Made by a program: the position numbers and the translations under genes. Positions 24,460 to 37,176 of a stretch of DNA of 64,000 nt are shown one piece after another (the stretch's first letter is position 1; each line of letters starts with the position of its first letter). The stretch is taken from positions 146,220,349 through 146,284,348 of the forward strand of contig NC_081410.1 in the NCBI RefSeq assembly GCF_030272615.1, given 5' to 3'. Under the pieces are notes generated by a model that did not search any database, was not told the origin of the DNA, and was given only the letters and a program-made list of their open reading frames with translations. The DNA is from Cryptomeria japonica. Its lineage: Eukaryota > Streptophyta > Pinopsida > Cupressales > Cupressaceae.

Positions 24460-27400
24460 GTAAACATTTTGATTTTGATTTTGTTGGTTGAGAAATTTTG
24501 TGCAACCTTATTGGTTCTAGTTTTCTTTACAATTATGAAATATGATATATTTTTGTGTTAAAGTTGGTATTTCCCCATTCAAGTGACAATTGGGGTTAAT
24601 CCCAATCTTTTGAAGAGGGGAATTGCTAATGGATTTTAATTCCCCCCCCCCTTGCCTTCTTCAAGCTCAATTATGATGGTGCCTTAAGGGGAAATCCTAG
24701 GGCATTAAGGGTAGGATATGTGATGATTATTTAAGAATATTAATTAGAGCCACATCTAGAATATTGAGTAAAGGAACAAACAATGAGACAAAATCTTTAA
24801 CTTTGGTGCTATGTCTACGAGTGGTTTGATAATGTGGCATGACTTCAATGCCGATTGAAGGAAAGTCAATGGTAATCTTTAGTGCTATTAAAAGCCAAGG
24901 ATCTATGGATTGGAAGTTAGAAAAGATCTTTAAAGAAGCCAGTCCATATTTGATTCTCTGAATACTTTCTTATTTCAACTTTGTTTTAAAGGCAAATGGA
25001 GTGGTCAACTTTATAGTTGATTGCGACATAGACTCAAAAGAGGATTTAACTATTTGTAATAATTTAAAACATTGGAGAGATTTGGAATCCACATGGATGG
25101 ATAACTTTACATCCCTCAAAGATTAATATTTTCATTTCATCATTATATTTTCACCTTCCATCTTTATGCTTGTCCCAACTATCAATGGTCATGTTTATGA
25201 AGACGAGTGGAATAAAAAATTAATGTAATGTCTCCTCTTTCCTAGTGGTCATTGAGGGGACAAAGATTCACCTATTACCCATCTCCGTAGGTGATAGTGG
25301 ATAGGAGATGTTTGGCTAGCAAAGGGGATTCATACTTAGCCAATTTTGGCCTTGAACAACTTATTTTATAAGCACTTTATGTTATTTTATTTCCTAAGTC
25401 ACTTTTTTCTAAAAATAGATATATTTATAAAGTGACTTTATAATCTAAAAATAAACATTAAGTTGCTCCCCTTGGCACACCTACCTAGGAATATTATTAT
25501 TATAATAAAGTGGGCCACATTAATAATTGAATAAGACCCTCAACTTGTACACCCAAGTTGAAGAGGATATTCTTTTGGAATCTTAGCATCTAGAACCCTA
25601 AAGTGGCGTCTAGGTTTGGAGATGGATAAAAAAGCTTTGAAGGTTCATTTTGTCATTCACGACTATTATTTTTCAGCTTCTATTTGGAATTGAGCTTTGC
25701 AAATGCATACTGGCAACAGATCAGCCTTGGGAAACAAAAACTTCTCAGAGGTGAATGAGTTTGGATGCAACTCCAACTCATATAACTGAAGAATTCCTCC
25801 AGATTCCTCCAGAATTCTTGTTTGTGCTTCAAAATCAGACCTGTAGCAGCATATTAGATTGGTGACAGTGAATTAATCAAGGATTAGAGGCTATTGAAGG
25901 CTTCCATATCCATTTCCAGCTCCCACGTGGCTTCCTAGGGCAGGCCGTACACCTTGGAGGCACCTGGGGTGTCAAATAAATAAATCAGCAACAATTAGAG
26001 TGTGAAATTGGTAGGAAATTCATTGTTAGAAGTAGCAATCAGCAAACAAATCATTTCTTCAAGCTTAATACAACAAATGTGGATGATATGAGCAAATCAG
26101 TGAGGAAACTTGGCTAAATTTAGTGATCTTGCCTGAGAGCCTGAAGGAATCAGTAACAGATTTGTCAATTCTTTCAATAATTGTTTTTGATAATTATAGT
26201 TGAAGCAAATAAACCTTATTGGAGGCATTAGTTCTACTTGGATGCCATTATTTTGCAGTAGATCAAAATTCATCCAATAAAACACTCAATTCCAGGCAAG
26301 GCGTTGGACCTCCTGGTATGCTGCCTTCCTACTGATGAAATAAATCTTTCAAAATTGCAATTATTGTTTTGCTTTTATAAAATCAGAATTCTGAAATTGT
26401 TTATCAGTCATCTACTTTCTTATATTTGCATTCAAAATCATTCCTTCATTGAAAGGGGATCTTTCAATTAAGATGAAAGCCATTCATTTCTCAAGGACAA
26501 TAAACCCCCTTCAAGAAGAGGGCTTTAGAAAGGATAGTTGTTTCCATTACAATTCCCTTGATCACCAAGGAGCCCAAATTTTATCTATATGTAAAGAAGA
26601 GAGAAATACCTTTATATGGGTGTTCTCTTACTTGCATTTCGAAAAGATATATTTGATTCAAAGTAGCCCTATGGAGAAGGCAGCTAAGGATGTCCTTGGG
26701 TTGGAGTTCCTAGAGGTTGAGGTAAAAAGAAGAGTAAATTTGGATGTATCTTAAATGTTCATCTCAAATTTGCTTGACTTAACAAAGGATGGAGGCTTAG
26801 CGAGAGCCCTTGAGTGCCATTCCTTGGGGAGAAATTTATAGGTGGACTTGACCTCAAGTGCCTTAAAGGTAACATATATCCTTACAAGCAGTATTTTTCC
26901 AATGGCAAGTAGTGAAACTAGAGGCTTGGTTGGAGAGGTTGAGAAGATGCAAAACCACATGGTGAGAGGAGAGGATGGGCTACCGATAAGGGCTCTCATT
27001 AAGGCTTTGACTCTCCAAGACAACAACAACACTAACCAGGCAAAGAAGTTAGTCAATTATCTCACAAGAATGTCAAGGCTGCTATAGTCTAATGATGGAG
27101 ATTGTGGTTCATGTGTGATTCCACTTGAAGCGATAGATGTAGTTTAGAAGGTTTATGTTTTTCTTTGGATATAATTTTTTGTTTCTTCTCAATTTGGGAG
27201 ATCTCAAACTATTTACCTTGTGAATGGGTTGACATTAAAACTTTTAGATTTTAATACACACACAAAGGTGGAGGGCCCCAAGCTCCTTAATTTATGTATC
27301 AAAAAAGAAAATTAAAGTAGGGGGTGAAGTAATTCCCACATTAAAAAATTAATGTTGTACAAGGTTCCCAAGGGGTTAATTTGAAAACAAAAAAATTATG

Positions 27401-29752
27401 AAATAGTTAAGTTTTGTGACTTATTTTGCACATGAATTAAATAATTTGTATTTCCCTAATAATTTTCCATCATTTTTGTTAACAATTTAGACTAATGGTA
27501 TATGAGAAGGATAGCGACATGAATTGAAGACTTGTTTGTAACAAATCACAAATAGAAGACATTTTAGCTTGTGATAAAGGTCTAGAAATGGTGATTTATA
27601 TGTAAAACACATGCAACTTGTTACTAAATGCATACTTTCAAGCATACTAGTAACAATCTTTTTTTGGGATCTATGCATAGTTCAAAGACTTGGATGTGAC
27701 AAATCTAAATGGGCCAAAATTTTCACTTGAACTTGAGTCTTGGGAAAATTTTGCATAGTAGAAGAATACACAATATTATGTCATATATGATATGATGATT
27801 GATTAACATCATTATCATAGAAAGTTAGCAACGCATATAAATATTTTGCAAGTTTCTCTTTCGGATAAAGCTCCTCACTAGTGTTGCCTTTGAATTAGAT
27901 GGTAAAGACTTCTTGGGAACTAAATCATCCTCAAGCATACAATGATCATCATCCAACAATGCCTCTCTTGATGCTTTTGCCTTTGCTTGCAACTCCCGCA
28001 ATTGTGCTTATGCTAGCACTACTTGTTCCTCTACATCCTTCTTAAAATTAGTGATTTTTATATAAATTATGAGCTCTACATCTTTAGAAATCCAATTTGT
28101 AGATAGATGAATATCATCAAAATCAATCACATAACGAGTTTCCATTATCTTCACCTTTTTCAAGCCAATACCAAGGTTGCCCAACACAAAAACAAGTTTA
28201 TTGTGGTGTTTATAAGTCAACTTGTCCTAGTCTTTACAAATGGCCTTAAAAGTGCTCCAATTGTGATTATCTTTGAACAATGCTACATAGTTGGCATAAA
28301 ATATAGTTGTCAAGGCTTTGAAGATTTGGTGTTTTAGCACCATAATTTTCCACCACAAATGTGCAAGGAAAACATATATAATTTTGTAAGTATACTACAA
28401 CTACATTCATTAAACTAGCAATTGTAGACAATGTGTAATGGGCATGTTGATAGGTGTAAGACAATTTTCAATTAGTTTGAAATACATAGACAATCATAAT
28501 AAAAAACTTTGGTATGAAGACAAATGAAACAAAATAATTTGATTTAAACCATATGGCACTCAAAATGTGCTCCATGCACATAGTGAAGAACAAATATATA
28601 ACATAAAGGGAGTGGTCTTGAAGTTTGTGAGAAACATTGCAAGTAGAAGACCCTCTTCTCCCCTTCAATAGTGTTAAAATGTATGCCACTTAGTTTAATC
28701 CAGGCTAATTAATCTAATGCAATTGAGTAATCAAATTGATCTAGATTAATTTAGAGCTGGTTAGATAACCACACATTAATATTCTAAAATTAAATGCAAT
28801 GAGTTAGGGTGCTTATACAATTGGTGATGGAATAATGAAGTTCATGATGTGTAATATGGATTTGATGCATTCTTGAATTTTATTGTCCTTAAAATGATTA
28901 TTGTCTCATTCTTTATATAGACCTAGAAAATTGTGGTCCAAACTAAATGCTACATGTTCAATTGTAATTATTGAGGATTTGACTGATCGTATGTTGATTT
29001 GATTAGTTGAAAAGAAGGCTCCCAATCATAATGTGTCAATTTTTTAATATTTGTTGAGCTTGTACACATTGTGGTATTTATGAGACACCATTTTGGAATT
29101 TGTTAGATAGCTAGTTTCAAGTTATCTTAGGTAAGACCTTGGGATGAACCGACTTTGACCAAAAACATTGTGAAAATGTTAGTATTTACCCTATGTCTGT
29201 GGTCTGTCCTTAGAAACTCATCTCCAAGTATCACCTTTACAACATGAATTGCTAGTCCATGGTTTGATTTAAATATACATTTCAGTTGCTTCTCAAACAC
29301 TTCACCAAGGAATGACATCTGCCTCTTCTTATTTATCAGGCTTAAATATGTCTCCATTTCTATTGTACACCCACCAAAACTCAACCTCTAAGAAGGATGA
29401 CACAAATGCAACCGCTAAAGTGCGTAAATAGATGCTCCCCATCTGTTGAATAACCCTACATACACTTCTCTCCAATATATCCAATATATCTCATTGTGTC
29501 AAGTCACCCCAAATCTAAGGGTGGTGGATATATGATTTCAATGCAATCACTTTGGATGAAGTTGCACACTAAACTTGCCACTGTTAATCCATCTTTCAAT
29601 GTGTTGGCTATAGTATCGACCAAGACATACCCATCACCCACATTCCAACCAATGCTTGCATCTACTAAACTAGTACAAGCAATCCCTGAAATGATTCATT
29701 CGATGCATAGTTTTAATGTTGTGGTACACCATACATCATCCTCGGGACTTGC

Positions 29753-29785
29753 ACACTCACACGACACACGACACACGACACACGA
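29753..29785 (+). repeat. Short 8-bp tandem repeat
   Basis: Four near-perfect copies of ACGACACA. A minor simple-sequence array with no visible function. Confidence 0.7.
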
Positions 29786-30289
29786 CTTCCCTAAACATAC
29801 ATCTCATCAGCCCCAACTGAATTAAAGCTGACAATAATTTCCATTCGATGAGGAATGGTTTGTCTTGGCATCCTAAACTTACTTAGCAGCCTTGACTAAT
29901 TTGTCAGCCAACGTGTTGCCCTCACAATACACACAGGGGGGAAAAAATATACATATTTACAACATTAATTAAATTCAAAAAATACATTACATAATAAACA
30001 TAATCACCATATTAATAGTCAAACTCGAATGTCATGATATATTTTAAAAGTTAAATAATGATAATTATGTCAAGTGTCAACAATTAGCCATTAGTGCTAA
30101 AAAGTCATCATATGGGTCTTCAAAAACTTAGTATCATCGTCTATATTACACGATTTATGTAATGGTAAATTAGAACCAGAAATAGTGGCACTGGCATGGG
30201 CACTAGCTCTAGCTCTATTACTCTCATGCTCTCTAGTTGGCTGATTTTCAACATCAAGAGCATTCAAAGTGGGAAGAGGAAGCATCCAA

Positions 30290-31720
30290 AACAATATGCT
30301 CTAATATGCTCTAGCTCAATATCCCACTTCCACATTTGTAAGGAGTCGCAAGTTTGAGTGCACAAACCAAATTCTCTACAATTTTTTATTGTAGTCAATT
30401 GCAATTTTTTGATTGGATGGAGTATGTGCTCCAATTCCTCTCAGTATTAAGACAAAATTAGAGAGCTAAGAGTTACAAAATTAAAAAATTTAAATTATAA
30501 AATGAAAATATAAATACAACTTGAAGAGAGAAGATATTTTTATAAAACTTGTGATAAAATTTAGATTGCAAGAGGTTGTAGGTGTGTGAATGATATACAA
30601 GTATCACCTGTAATTATCATCGACCTTATATTTGTCCCAAATAGCTTCAATACTAAAGTTGCTGGAGCGTGCAAAATTCATGAACTCAACCCTCAGTGCA
30701 TCCCACATGTCATGATCAATGAAGAGTCTGCGAAGTGATTTCTTCTTCCTTTGACTAACTTAAACACCTCTATATGAGGCAACTCTTGTTGACACAAAAG
30801 GAGCTCAACAGTATGATATTTGGGATTTAATGCAAAGGCAAGAAGATGTCGCAGTGTAGTCATTTTGTTCCATCTCTCTTCAATGATTTTGTGTAGTTAT
30901 TTGAAGAAATTTTCTTTAGGATCTTGCTCTTTGCATTTATGGCGGATTTCATCTTCTCAATCATTGAGTCAATGCCATACTATATCTCACCCAAACTAGG
31001 GCTAGCCATGTTGGTCTAACATATAATGCTCAATACGAGCTGAGTGAAATTGAGAAGATACATAACATGATCCCACCAATTATCTAGGATCATATGCTTG
31101 ACCTTGCTACCATTAGTGTTAGATTGTCTCCATGTGGACCTATTTGGGTTGATGACCATGTTAGAAAGTGCTTGACGAACCTTAACAAATCGTCTCAAAA
31201 TAGTTGTGTTGGAGGAAAAACGATTTTCAACAACCTATTTTGAAAATCAGAGTTTTTTTTTTGTTGCATTAAAATTAAATGTTTATTTTTACTGAAGTGA
31301 ATTATATTTAACTTGCCTTCAACAATTCCAATTTCGAGAATGTTCTAAATATGCCTTGTGACATATGATGGTTAGTGACGAACATTTGGATGTTCTTGGC
31401 CTCAATATGCTCCTATTTGATCCAATCAATTTTGGTTCCAATGATTTGTAGCATAAGGTTGAGGGAGTGGACAACACAAGGTGTACAACAATGTGTGAAT
31501 AACGCTCCTCAACCAGTAACCCATCCACTCTACAATTTTTGGCATTGTTTATTAAACTTATTGAACATTTGGATTACCCACTTCTTCAATGGCTTGACAA
31601 AGAACACTAGCAATAAATGCACCACCCTTCACCTCCCCTTCACAATCCACTACTCTGAAAAGCATCGCCCCTTTAGGGCGAAATGCAATAACACTGCTCA
31701 ATGGTTGATTTCTTGAATCT
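30290..31720 (-). pseudogene. Second hAT-type transposase relic
   Basis: On the - strand, TPCVVHSLNLMLQIIGTKID (about 31420-31480) corresponds to the TPC.AHC..LML motif of plant hAT transposases with DUF659. Further 3', ERNWSTYS at about 30400-30440 corresponds to the C-terminal ERNWS dimerisation motif. Stops and frameshifts are frequent throughout. Order and spacing match the better-preserved copy at 17095-19814, but residues differ enough to be another family. Like that copy it is antisense to gene 1. The boundaries are approximate. Confidence 0.65.
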
Positions 31721-32776
31721 TTCCATCCATCTTAAATGATAGACGTAATGTTTTGGCCCACAAATCACTTATGGGCTTCAAGGACTCCGACAAACTTCAT
31801 CTATTGATGAGGTTTCTTTTCATTAATGTTTGAGTTTTTGAATTGTGGAAAAAGGGTTGTCTTTAGCAATGTTGTGCATTGGTTTGTAGGGAACCAACTG
31901 TTATATACATCTTGATACAAACATATAGATTCATGTCCACATATGTGGTTGATACTTGTCCTTTCCTAGCTATCTATATGAAAGCTTACACAACAAATAG
32001 GGCGGGGAAAAAATTACTATATCAAAGAGTTCAATCCCACGTGGGACCACAAGTAAAAATCTTACATAGGAGCAAATATTAAATGGAAAGCAAAAATGTC
32101 GATAGCTCAACTAAGGACTAGTTCACATCATCTTAGATATGACACCTAAAGAATAGTGGGAAAAGAGAATATGTCGATTTTGCAACAAGGGATTAGTGTA
32201 GACAGGATGACACTTCATCATGGAGTGCTTAGCGTACAACATATGTACTAGCTATCCATACATAGCTATCCATACACCTTGAAAATTGTCAATCTAAGAA
32301 CCTTGTTTGAGGAGGCAAGGCTGGGCAAAACTGCTAACTTCTTGATCAAAATTCATTACAGAAGGTAAGATCTCGAGAGTTGTTTACAAACTTTATAAGG
32401 TGGTTGTGTTGCTCTTGGGTCCCATAGGTTGCTTTGGTCTCATGTACAATATTACAAATCTTTCATTCATTTCATTCATTCATTGCAGGAATATATTTAG
32501 CCACATGTAGAGTGATTAGAATATTCAAGCTTTTAAAGTTGAGAAAACTTGAAGCAAAAACAATGAAGGTAATAATTAAATTGAGATTTACATGAATTAA
32601 AATTTTTTTAAATCCTTCTTACTACTTGGGCAAAAGTGGAGCTAAAATAATCTATTGTATTTTAGATTGATATAATTTAATTATTTTTTGATAGATTAAT
32701 GAGGGTTCTATCGGGGCTCTCACTCATGAAAATATGAATAGGATACATTTTTTGGGGCAATACAAGGGTTAATTAC
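31721..32776. other. Intron B spacer, nothing recognised
   Basis: AT-rich sequence with a short TTCATTCATT run near 32461-32488. No gene, RNA or transposon end was identified. Confidence 0.4.
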
Positions 32777-33895
32777 ATCAATCTTTAGTTTAGGCGAAAA
32801 ATTAATTATAGTTGCAATCACATCTTTTGTCCTTTCTTTTCAAATTCTTCTCCCCATAGAAACGACAACCTTCATCTGTTATATAATCTTCAGTTCCATT
32901 GAATTACATAGAAACATAAGTAGTAATTTGTGCAAGGTAATGCCTTCTCTCATCCTCAAGCAATAACTATTCTTGCATTTGGACCCATTGTGTCATGCCT
33001 CCAATTTGGATTCCAAGCCTTACAACCATTATGGTTAATTGTGGATGCCATTTCTATCTATAAAATTGGATACCTAGCAAAAAGAAAGAAAAACAATAAA
33101 GAAAAGATGTAAACCCTCACTCTAAAAGGAAGATGTGAAGGAGAAAAAAACTAAAAACACATAATTCAAACTACAGACGTGCTACAACAAAATAAAAATG
33201 AAAGGAAAAATGACAAAACCTAGAAAAAAAAAAAGAATTACGTACCTTTCAAATCTAGTCAATAAATTTGTGAAATTCATCAAAAAGATCCCTCCAAATA
33301 AGTTTAAATCAGTTGAAAATAAATATCAAGAGCATAGCACATGTCAAGATGGTGCCAAGGATCCACTACATCAATCTTTAGTTTAGGTGGATAATTAATT
33401 ATGATTGCAATCACATCATTTGTCCTTTATTTTCAAATTCCTCTCCCCATAAAAAGGACAACCTTCACCTATTATATAATCTAGAAACATAGCTAGGAAT
33501 TTGTGCAAGGTAATGTCTTCTCTCATCCTCGAGCAATAAGTATTCTTGCATTTGGACCCATTGTGTCATGCCTCCAATTTGGATTCCAAGCCTTGTAACT
33601 ATTATGGTTAATTGTGGATGCCATTTCTATCTCTAAAATTGGAAATCTAGCAAAAAAAAAATGTAAATCCTAGCTCTAAAAAGAGATGTGAAGGAGATAA
33701 AAACCACAACACACGAAATTGAAACCATAGTTATGCTAAAACAAAATAAAAATGAAAGGAAAAATGAATTATGTACCTTTCAAATCTAGTCAATAAATTT
33801 GCAAAATTCATCAAAAAGATCCCTCCAAATAAGTCTAAATCAATTGAAAATAAATAACAAGAGCACAACAAATGTCAAAATGGTGACAAAAGGCA
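32777..33895 (+). repeat. Tandem duplication, period 592 bp
   Basis: Unit 1 (32777-33368) and unit 2 (33369 to about 33895) both begin CATCAATCTTTAGTTTAGG. They share long near-identical runs, including the TTTGGACCCATTGTGTCATG region and the GGTTAATTGTGGATGCCATT region. Unit 2 carries small deletions (about 65 bp in total). High identity suggests a fairly recent event. No coding content. Confidence 0.88.
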
Positions 33896-34728
33896 TTTTT
33901 TGCTGTTTTAACCTAGGGGTGCATGCAAATGTTGGGTCATTGACTTATTGCAATTTTATTCCCTTTTGGCAAGTGGTAAACCTACTTATTCCCTTTAGAG
34001 CGAGCAAACAAAATATGTTGTTTTTGTACTTATGAGCTAGTGGAGATGAAATGGCAATACACCATGGAGTATCTAGTTTGCATGGATATTTTTGCCAATT
34101 ATATTGAGATTTTGAATGTGGGCTACTTGAATAACATATTTGAAGAAGGATACAAAAAATTGTAGATGAATTGATCAAAAATAGGATTAAAAAAGAAAGG
34201 GAAATCACGTAGACATGTTAGTAGCTTATATAGTTTGAGCAACAACTCATTTACAAAGTGTAATATTTATTTTCTTTACCAAAAGCTCTAATTTTCATTA
34301 ATATAGATAATGTCAACTTTGTGTGAGGTATAAGAGATGATTTTTTGTCCTTAAAGAAGGAAAAAAAGGAAAAAAGGGAAAAAAAAATGAAATATAATGT
34401 TTTTGAAGGAATTAGTTTTGCTTCCACGATTTAATTTGAATAGTATCTCTTTAAAAATTGAAGTTAGAGAAAAAGTGTAGAGAAAATCACATGAAATGTT
34501 TTTCTTCCAAGGGAATGCAAAAGTGATCATTGAATGGAAAAGCATGCCAAAACGTCATAGATTGATTATTTTAACGGTTTTTAATGACATCTTTGTATAA
34601 TTGATGCAATATATTTGATAAAAACTTGAAATAGGAATCGTAGTATTTGATTTTGGCATAAAAGTAAGAAGCATAGTTTTTCTTTTTGGCATTCTTATGA
34701 CCTTACATGTCGTATCAATAAGCTTTAA
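33896..34728. other. Intron B spacer, nothing recognised
   Basis: AT-rich sequence with short frames only. No feature supported. Confidence 0.4.
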
Positions 34729-34830
34729 TTTTATCATGAGCACTTGGGTAAGAAAAACATTAGTCATATTGTAGGATTAGTTTTATCATGAGCACTTGGG
34801 TAAGAAAAACATTAGTCATATTGTAGGATT
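34729..34830 (+). repeat. Perfect 52-bp tandem duplication
   Basis: The unit starting TTTTATCATGAGCACTTGGG at 34729 repeats at 34781 without a mismatch over the following 50 bases. A recent slippage or unequal-exchange product inside intron B. Confidence 0.92.
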
Positions 34831-35302
34831 TATAGGGTTGATGGCATCTTTGAGCTATGAACAATATTTAATTATTTATTTTTCATTATTCATGAGCATG
34901 GATTTTGTAATATTGAGGAATAAACTTTGAGAATGCCCATGATTAGGTTTATGCCCATTATGCTTAATTTGAATTTGAAACATTCTATTGAAATCAGAAG
35001 ATTAAGCAGAATTAGAAAGATTCTTTCTTGAATGTTTATTGTTTCTTTTTATGAAAATCTTAGAGGTACTAAAAATTGTTTAGAAAAGTATATTAAAATA
35101 AAAAATAACATTTGGAAAGTAATCTTGATGTGTGCTATAGCATATTTACTCTTATGTTCGTCTTATGTGGTAAAGATGTATAATCTAACCTTTGAATCCT
35201 TGATGATTTGTCTTGGAAAAATAATTCATTTATTTTTTTGTTAACAACCCTTTGCAAAAAGAATAATCCACTCAAATTAATTCATTATTATATCTTTTCC
35301 AG

Positions 35303-35440
35303 GTACTAGAAAAGATCATTAAGGGTGTGGAGGTGTTTGGATTTACTACAAAAGGATGGATCGAGTCTCCAATCAAAGGGGCAGAAGGAAATGTTGAGTT
35401 TCTAGCCCACTTCCAAAGAAATGAAGAAAAAGCTTCATAA
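35303..35440 (+). CDS. TlyA-like rRNA methyltransferase, terminal exon
   Basis: The exon encodes 45 residues and a TAA stop. It starts VLEKIIKGVEVFGFTTKGWI, continues through ESPIKGAEGNVEFLAHF and ends NEEKAS. The (S/A)PIxGxxGNxEFL signature is the conserved TlyA C-terminus; its glutamate is the last residue of the K-D-K-E tetrad. Acceptor TTTTCCAG|G, phase 0. The exon completes the domain begun at 6798, so the coding parts in this window look intact and under selection. Product location (chloroplast or mitochondrion) is inferred from plant homologues. Confidence 0.9.
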   Translation, partial: VLEKIIKGVEVFGFTTKGWIESPIKGAEGNVEFLAHFQRNEEKAS

Positions 35441-36855
35441 TATGGATGCATAGAAAATGGCAATGTGCTCCTATTCCTCTTGCTTCATCAAGTAACATTG
35501 GTTCATATATGTCTCAAGTCTCGAATGAAGCATCACTAAATATGCATTAAATTAAATAGTATCATGGATTTAAGAGTGCATGTTCAAAAGAATAATTTGA
35601 ATATCTTCAAGAATCCTCATCTCAAAAATATCCCATTGTAGTCTACTTGAGCTCCGGTTTTTTTTTTTTAAGGAGAAAAATATTTGATTCCTTCCCCCAT
35701 GGATTATTCCCGAAGGGGACGCAATTTTTTCAATGATTACTCTGAAAAGAGATTCCATGTCTTTTCCATGCTTATAAGAGCCTATTGTTTTGCCAAAATT
35801 TACTACCATTATAACAGATTATAAGAGCTCATTCAATTCTACCTCACTATGTATAGATTTGCGTGACAATAGGACATTGTATGGGAATATGGTGTATAGT
35901 CTATTTAAAGAAAATATTTGTTAAATCTCTTATTTGAAAATTAATATTAGTAAATATTTTTTATGATTTGTGTTCTAAAATATCGAGTTGATTGCAGCTA
36001 TTTGTTGAGAATGGTTGAACTTTACATAATTTGAAATTTGTGTACATAATTCAATGCATTTAAGAATTGAATGAAACAATAAAGTTATTTCTGAGTTTTT
36101 GTTATGGATTAATAATGAATTGATGATAGATCATAAACTTTCAATCCTTACCAAAATTTAAGATCAAAAGTTTCTTAATATTATTAAGTATATATGTACT
36201 TTAACAATAAATAAATAAATAAAATTAAAGAAGAGTGTGTCGATTAGCTCTCTTCTTAAGTTAGTAGCTAATTGTAGTAACACAAATCATCAATCTATCA
36301 CATGGGTTACAAATGATGCTTAATATCAATGATCTTAACTTACTAGACAAATAGGTCTCTAGGACCTTAGTAAATTATCATTGTAGAATGTTGGATGATA
36401 TTGTGTTTTAGTTGAGAAATTTTTCAAAGCTTGACATACAATATATGTGTGGACTTGAACCATATTTGCTATGGATAGTTTTTATCGGAGCAATAATCAT
36501 TATATAATATTACTTAATGTTGTACATTATGGTTCCATTTTTTCTCACGTCCAACACGAGTGGGGCCATCGTGGGTTCTTTCTAATCAAGTTGATACCAG
36601 TTGTTAGAAGAGACAATTTACAACCTTCCTTTGGACGAAAAAAATACAAAGCATTTAATTTTAAAATTGAAGTTATACACATGTATAATGTTTAAAGTTT
36701 TTTGTTTTAAAACCACCGTAAGTGGTGATTTTATTTTATGTTGACTTTTGGCCAACTTTATGATCTCTCTAAGTGGGGGTGTCGTTGCTTGATGTTTCAT
36801 GTCGCTTCAGATTGTTGCTGGGTTGAATGAGTTGGATGAACTGAGATTGAACCTA
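35441..36855. other. 3' flank of gene 1
   Basis: Contains the presumptive 3' UTR of the methyltransferase gene and AT-rich spacer, including an (AAAT)n run near 36209-36225. No other gene was recognised. Confidence 0.45.
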
Positions 36856-37176
36856 GAATCAAGAGTTGGTGTTTAATGAATCACCGTTGAAGCGAGCCAT
36901 TTAATAGTAGGGCATGTTTTTCTTGATAGATAAGCTATGTAAAAAATATAAAAAGTGAGAATATAAGAAATCAAAAAACATAAAAGTGAGAATATAAGAA
37001 ATCAAAAAGTATTAAACAAAAAAAATCTAACAATGACATGAAATATTTTGAAAGTATTATTTTAAAAAAGAATAACCTTAGAGTATGAATCAAGTGTTGG
37101 TGTTTAATGAAACAACGTTGAAGCGAGCCATTTAATAGCAGGGCATGTTTTTCTTGATAGATGAGCTATGTTTTTG
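36856..37176 (+). repeat. 231-bp tandem duplication, second unit interrupted
   Basis: Unit 1 starts GAATCAAGAGTTGGTG at 36856; unit 2 starts GAATCAAGTGTTGGTG at 37087. Unit 2 is followed for 90 bases, up to GATAGATGAGCTATG, and is then broken by LINE DNA. Its remainder (GAGAATATAAGAAAT...GAATAATCTTTAG) reappears at about 40738-40830. The identity of the repeated unit is unknown. Confidence 0.85.

Larger units (their letters stand above)
24460..35302 (+). other. Intron B of the TlyA-like gene (10.8 kb)
   Basis: The intron starts GTAAAC and ends ATATCTTTTCCAG. It contains an LTR-like start TGTAATGTCTCC at about 25224 (no end located), an antisense decayed hAT transposase, a 592-bp tandem duplication and a 52-bp duplication. 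The 25,250-30,096 part shows no recognised gene. Open frames at 26449-26754 and 26842-27087 have no domain I know. Confidence 0.8.

Noticed and set aside
25224-26330. Solo LTR starting TGTAATGTCTCC
   Set aside because: A convincing start but no matching CATTACA end or TSD could be located, so it was not listed as an element.
26751-27056. Hydrophobic 101-codon membrane protein
   Set aside because: It is the antisense reading of the unassigned + strand sequence, and its hydrophobicity follows from base composition.
26449-27087. Possible host coding exons in intron B
   Set aside because: Two adjacent frames of about 100 and 80 codons show no domain, no splice signals that join them and no similarity I recognise.
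35443-35560. A defined polyadenylation site for the methyltransferase gene
   Set aside because: AT-rich sequence offers several weak candidates and no decisive signal.
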